A stretch of 55,695 bases of DNA from the NCBI GenBank assembly GCA_025358455.1, contig JANYJP010000027.1, forward strand, positions 1-55,695, in the 5' to 3' direction. The position numbers were made by a program, and so were the translations under genes. Under the pieces are notes generated by a model that saw only the letters and a list, made by a program, of their open reading frames with translations, was not told the origin of the DNA and searched no databases. This DNA comes from Bacteroidales bacterium (lineage in GTDB: Bacteria; Bacteroidota; Bacteroidia; Bacteroidales; VadinHA17). Below are positions 54,227 through 55,695 of the stretch, one piece after another; the stretch's first letter is position 1, and each line of letters begins with the position of its first letter.

Positions 54227-55695
54227 ATGCTTAAAAAAATATTTTGTTTTGCTGTTATTGCATGCATTTACTTCAATATGCAAATAGTTTCAGCTCAAGA
54301 CAAGACAGACAAGAATGTTTTAAAGGATTCTCAGATTGACCTTTCTTCTGCTGTCCTTATCCTCCCGCCGGGAATGAGTGGTCCGGAAATGAAAGCTTCA
54401 GAAATGTTGCTCGATGAAGTTAAAAAGAGAAGTTGGGTGAATTGGACTATTGCAAATAAATTACCTGAAAAAGGTAATAAAGGAGTTGTACTGGGTCAAC
54501 GTAATGATTTAATTCGCACGTTTCCCGTTCTGGCAGAAAAACTAAAGGTTACAGGGAATGAAAAACCTGAGGGGTATAGAATTTTAACACTTGAATCAGG
54601 GTTAGTTGTAGTAGCCGGAAATGATGCACGTGGTGTGCTTTTCGGAGCTGGCAGGCTACTTCGAATTATGGATTATTCCAGAAGTACAGTTTCTCTTTCA
54701 CATCAGGTTGATTTATCAGCTGCGCCTGGTTATCCCTTAAGAGGACATCAGTTAGGGTATCGTCCAAAAACCAATGCTTATGATGCATGGTCGGTCCCGA
54801 TGTGGGAACAATATATCCGTGACCTGGTCGTATTTGGAACTAATGCAATTGAATTGATCCCTCCTGTTTCTGATGATGATGCGGATAGTCCTCATTTTCC
54901 TATGGATCCGATGAAAATGATGATCGAGATGTCAAGGTTGGCTAAAGAATATGGAATTGAATGTTGGATATGGTATCCTGCTATGGAAAAGGACTATAAC
55001 GATAAAGCTACTGAAGATAAAGCATTAAAAGAATGGGGAGATGTACTTCGTCAGTTACCGCAAGTAGATGCTGTATTTGTTCCTGGCGGAGATCCTGGAC
55101 ATACAGCACCTAAAGTTTTATTTGCAATGCTGGAAAAGCAAACTTTACAGTTGCAAAAGTTACATCCCGGTGCCAAAATGTGGATGTCACCACAAGGTTT
55201 TAATTCTGCATGGATGGATGAGTTTTACGATATAATGAAAACAGAACCAGTTTGGCTGGAAGGAGTTGTATTTGGTCCGCAGCAAAGAGAAAGTCTGGAT
55301 GTTTTACGTGCAAAAGTACCTAAACGCTATAAGATGCGTTTTTATCCGGATATTACACATTCATTGGGGGCTCAGTATCCGGTTCCGGATTGGGACTTTG
55401 CATTTATATCGACTCTTAATCGTGAGACAATCAATCCTCGCCCGATAGATGAAACCAAAATATTTAAAAGATTACAACCTATTGCAGAGTATGGGTTCCT
55501 TACGTACTCAGAAGGTTGTAATGATGATGTAAATAAATTTATCTGGAGTGGTTTAGGCTGGGATCCAGATGCAAATGTCACTGATATACTTCGCGATTAT
55601 AGCCGGTATTTTATAGGGACCGGAGTTGAAGAGTCTTTTGCTCAGGGACTACTAAGTCTGGAACGCAACTGGAGGGGCTCATTGGTGGACAATCA
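54227..55695 (+). CDS. exported GH20-like / alpha-glucuronidase-like hydrolase, cut by window end
   Basis: An open frame from the ATG at 54227 runs off the window (489 codons and two bases, no stop). It starts with a signal peptide (MLKKIFCFAVIACIY... VSAQ, about 1-24). Residues about 35-165 resemble the N-terminal alpha/beta domain found before GH20, GH67 and GH115 catalytic barrels (VVLGQRND, VVVAGNDARGVLFGAGRLL). A TIM-barrel-like part follows (YPLRGHQLGYRPK, FGTNAIELIPP, YGIECWIWYPAMEKD, VDAVFVPGGDPGH). I cannot assign a CAZy family safely. It follows susD by 62 bases and is surely part of the same unit. Confidence 0.75.
   Translation, partial: MLKKIFCFAVIACIYFNMQIVSAQDKTDKNVLKDSQIDLSSAVLILPPGMSGPEMKASEMLLDEVKKRSWVNWTIANKLPEKGNKGVVLGQRNDLIRTFPVLAEKLKVTGNEKPEGYRILTLESGLVVVAGNDARGVLFGAGRLLRIMDYSRSTVSLSHQVDLSAAPGYPLRGHQLGYRPKTNAYDAWSVPMWEQYIRDLVVFGTNAIELIPPVSDDDADSPHFPMDPMKMMIEMSRLAKEYGIECWIWYPAMEKDYNDKATEDKALKEWGDVLRQLPQVDAVFVPGGDPGHTAPKVLFAMLEKQTLQLQKLHPGAKMWMSPQGFNSAWMDEFYDIMKTEPVWLEGVVFGPQQRESLDVLRAKVPKRYKMRFYPDITHSLGAQYPVPDWDFAFISTLNRETINPRPIDETKIFKRLQPIAEYGFLTYSEGCNDDVNKFIWSGLGWDPDANVTDILRDYSRYFIGTGVEESFAQGLLSLERNWRGSLVDN

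Noticed and set aside
1-55695. CRISPR array, prophage or complete insertion sequence
   Set aside because: No regularly spaced repeats, phage genes or transposase genes were recognised on either strand.

Overview
The window is AT-rich DNA from a member of the Bacteroidota, most likely a polysaccharide-degrading Bacteroidales/Marinilabiliales-type organism. The evidence is a SusC/SusD pair, an STN-type TonB-dependent receptor with a DUF4249 lipoprotein, many secreted or lipoprotein glycoside hydrolases, a eukaryote-type hexokinase, and promoters of the Bacteroides form (TTTG, about 20 bases, TAnnTTTG). No rRNA, tRNA, CRISPR array or complete insertion sequence was recognised.

Layout. 1-4.9 kb: AT-rich accessory genes (a serine beta-lactamase-like membrane protein with degenerate motifs, a DUF4160/DUF2442-HTH pair, an NmrA-like reductase) separated by copies of a degenerate repeat of about 55 bases. 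5.0-11.8 kb: a Gfo/Idh/MocA oxidoreductase, two secreted GH29 alpha-L-fucosidases with rmuC and a DUF6340-like lipoprotein between them, and two gene remnants (iron alcohol dehydrogenase, Dabb). 11.9-18.7 kb: a four-gene envelope operon (exported unknown, TonB receptor, DUF4249 lipoprotein, MG2/plug-like protein). 18.7-20.1 kb: a scar zone with a Tat signal fragment, intact deoC, two repeat copies and a pectinesterase fragment. 20.35-29.1 kb: a tight operon proB-proA-aconitase-isocitrate dehydrogenase-citrate synthase-malate:quinone oxidoreductase. 29.1-31.8 kb: two lipoproteins, an ADP-ribosylglycohydrolase-family protein and a nucleoside hydrolase. 31.9-45.4 kb: sugar degradation (GH78, hexokinase, GH88, GH130, two medium-chain dehydrogenases, a PfkB kinase, a bifunctional aldolase/short-chain dehydrogenase and a PHP-domain protein). 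45.4-46.3 kb: noncoding DNA holding a decayed group II intron 3' end. 46.3 kb to the end: a LacI-type regulator, L-fucose isomerase, SusC, SusD and a GH20-like hydrolase cut by the window edge.

How it may work together: the secreted fucosidases, rhamnosidase, unsaturated glucuronidase and GH130 enzyme would release fucose, rhamnose and uronate-type sugars from plant, algal or host glycans. SusC/SusD import glycans, FucI isomerises L-fucose, and the aldolase/dehydrogenase operon handles methylpentose products. A sequence AAACGATTA recurs upstream of the LacI regulator, fucI, susC and susD and is a good candidate for the LacI-type operator. The central operon runs from malate to 2-oxoglutarate plus the first two proline-synthesis steps, so it looks like a glutamate/proline supply unit. 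Several short fragments show active gene loss between the functional units.
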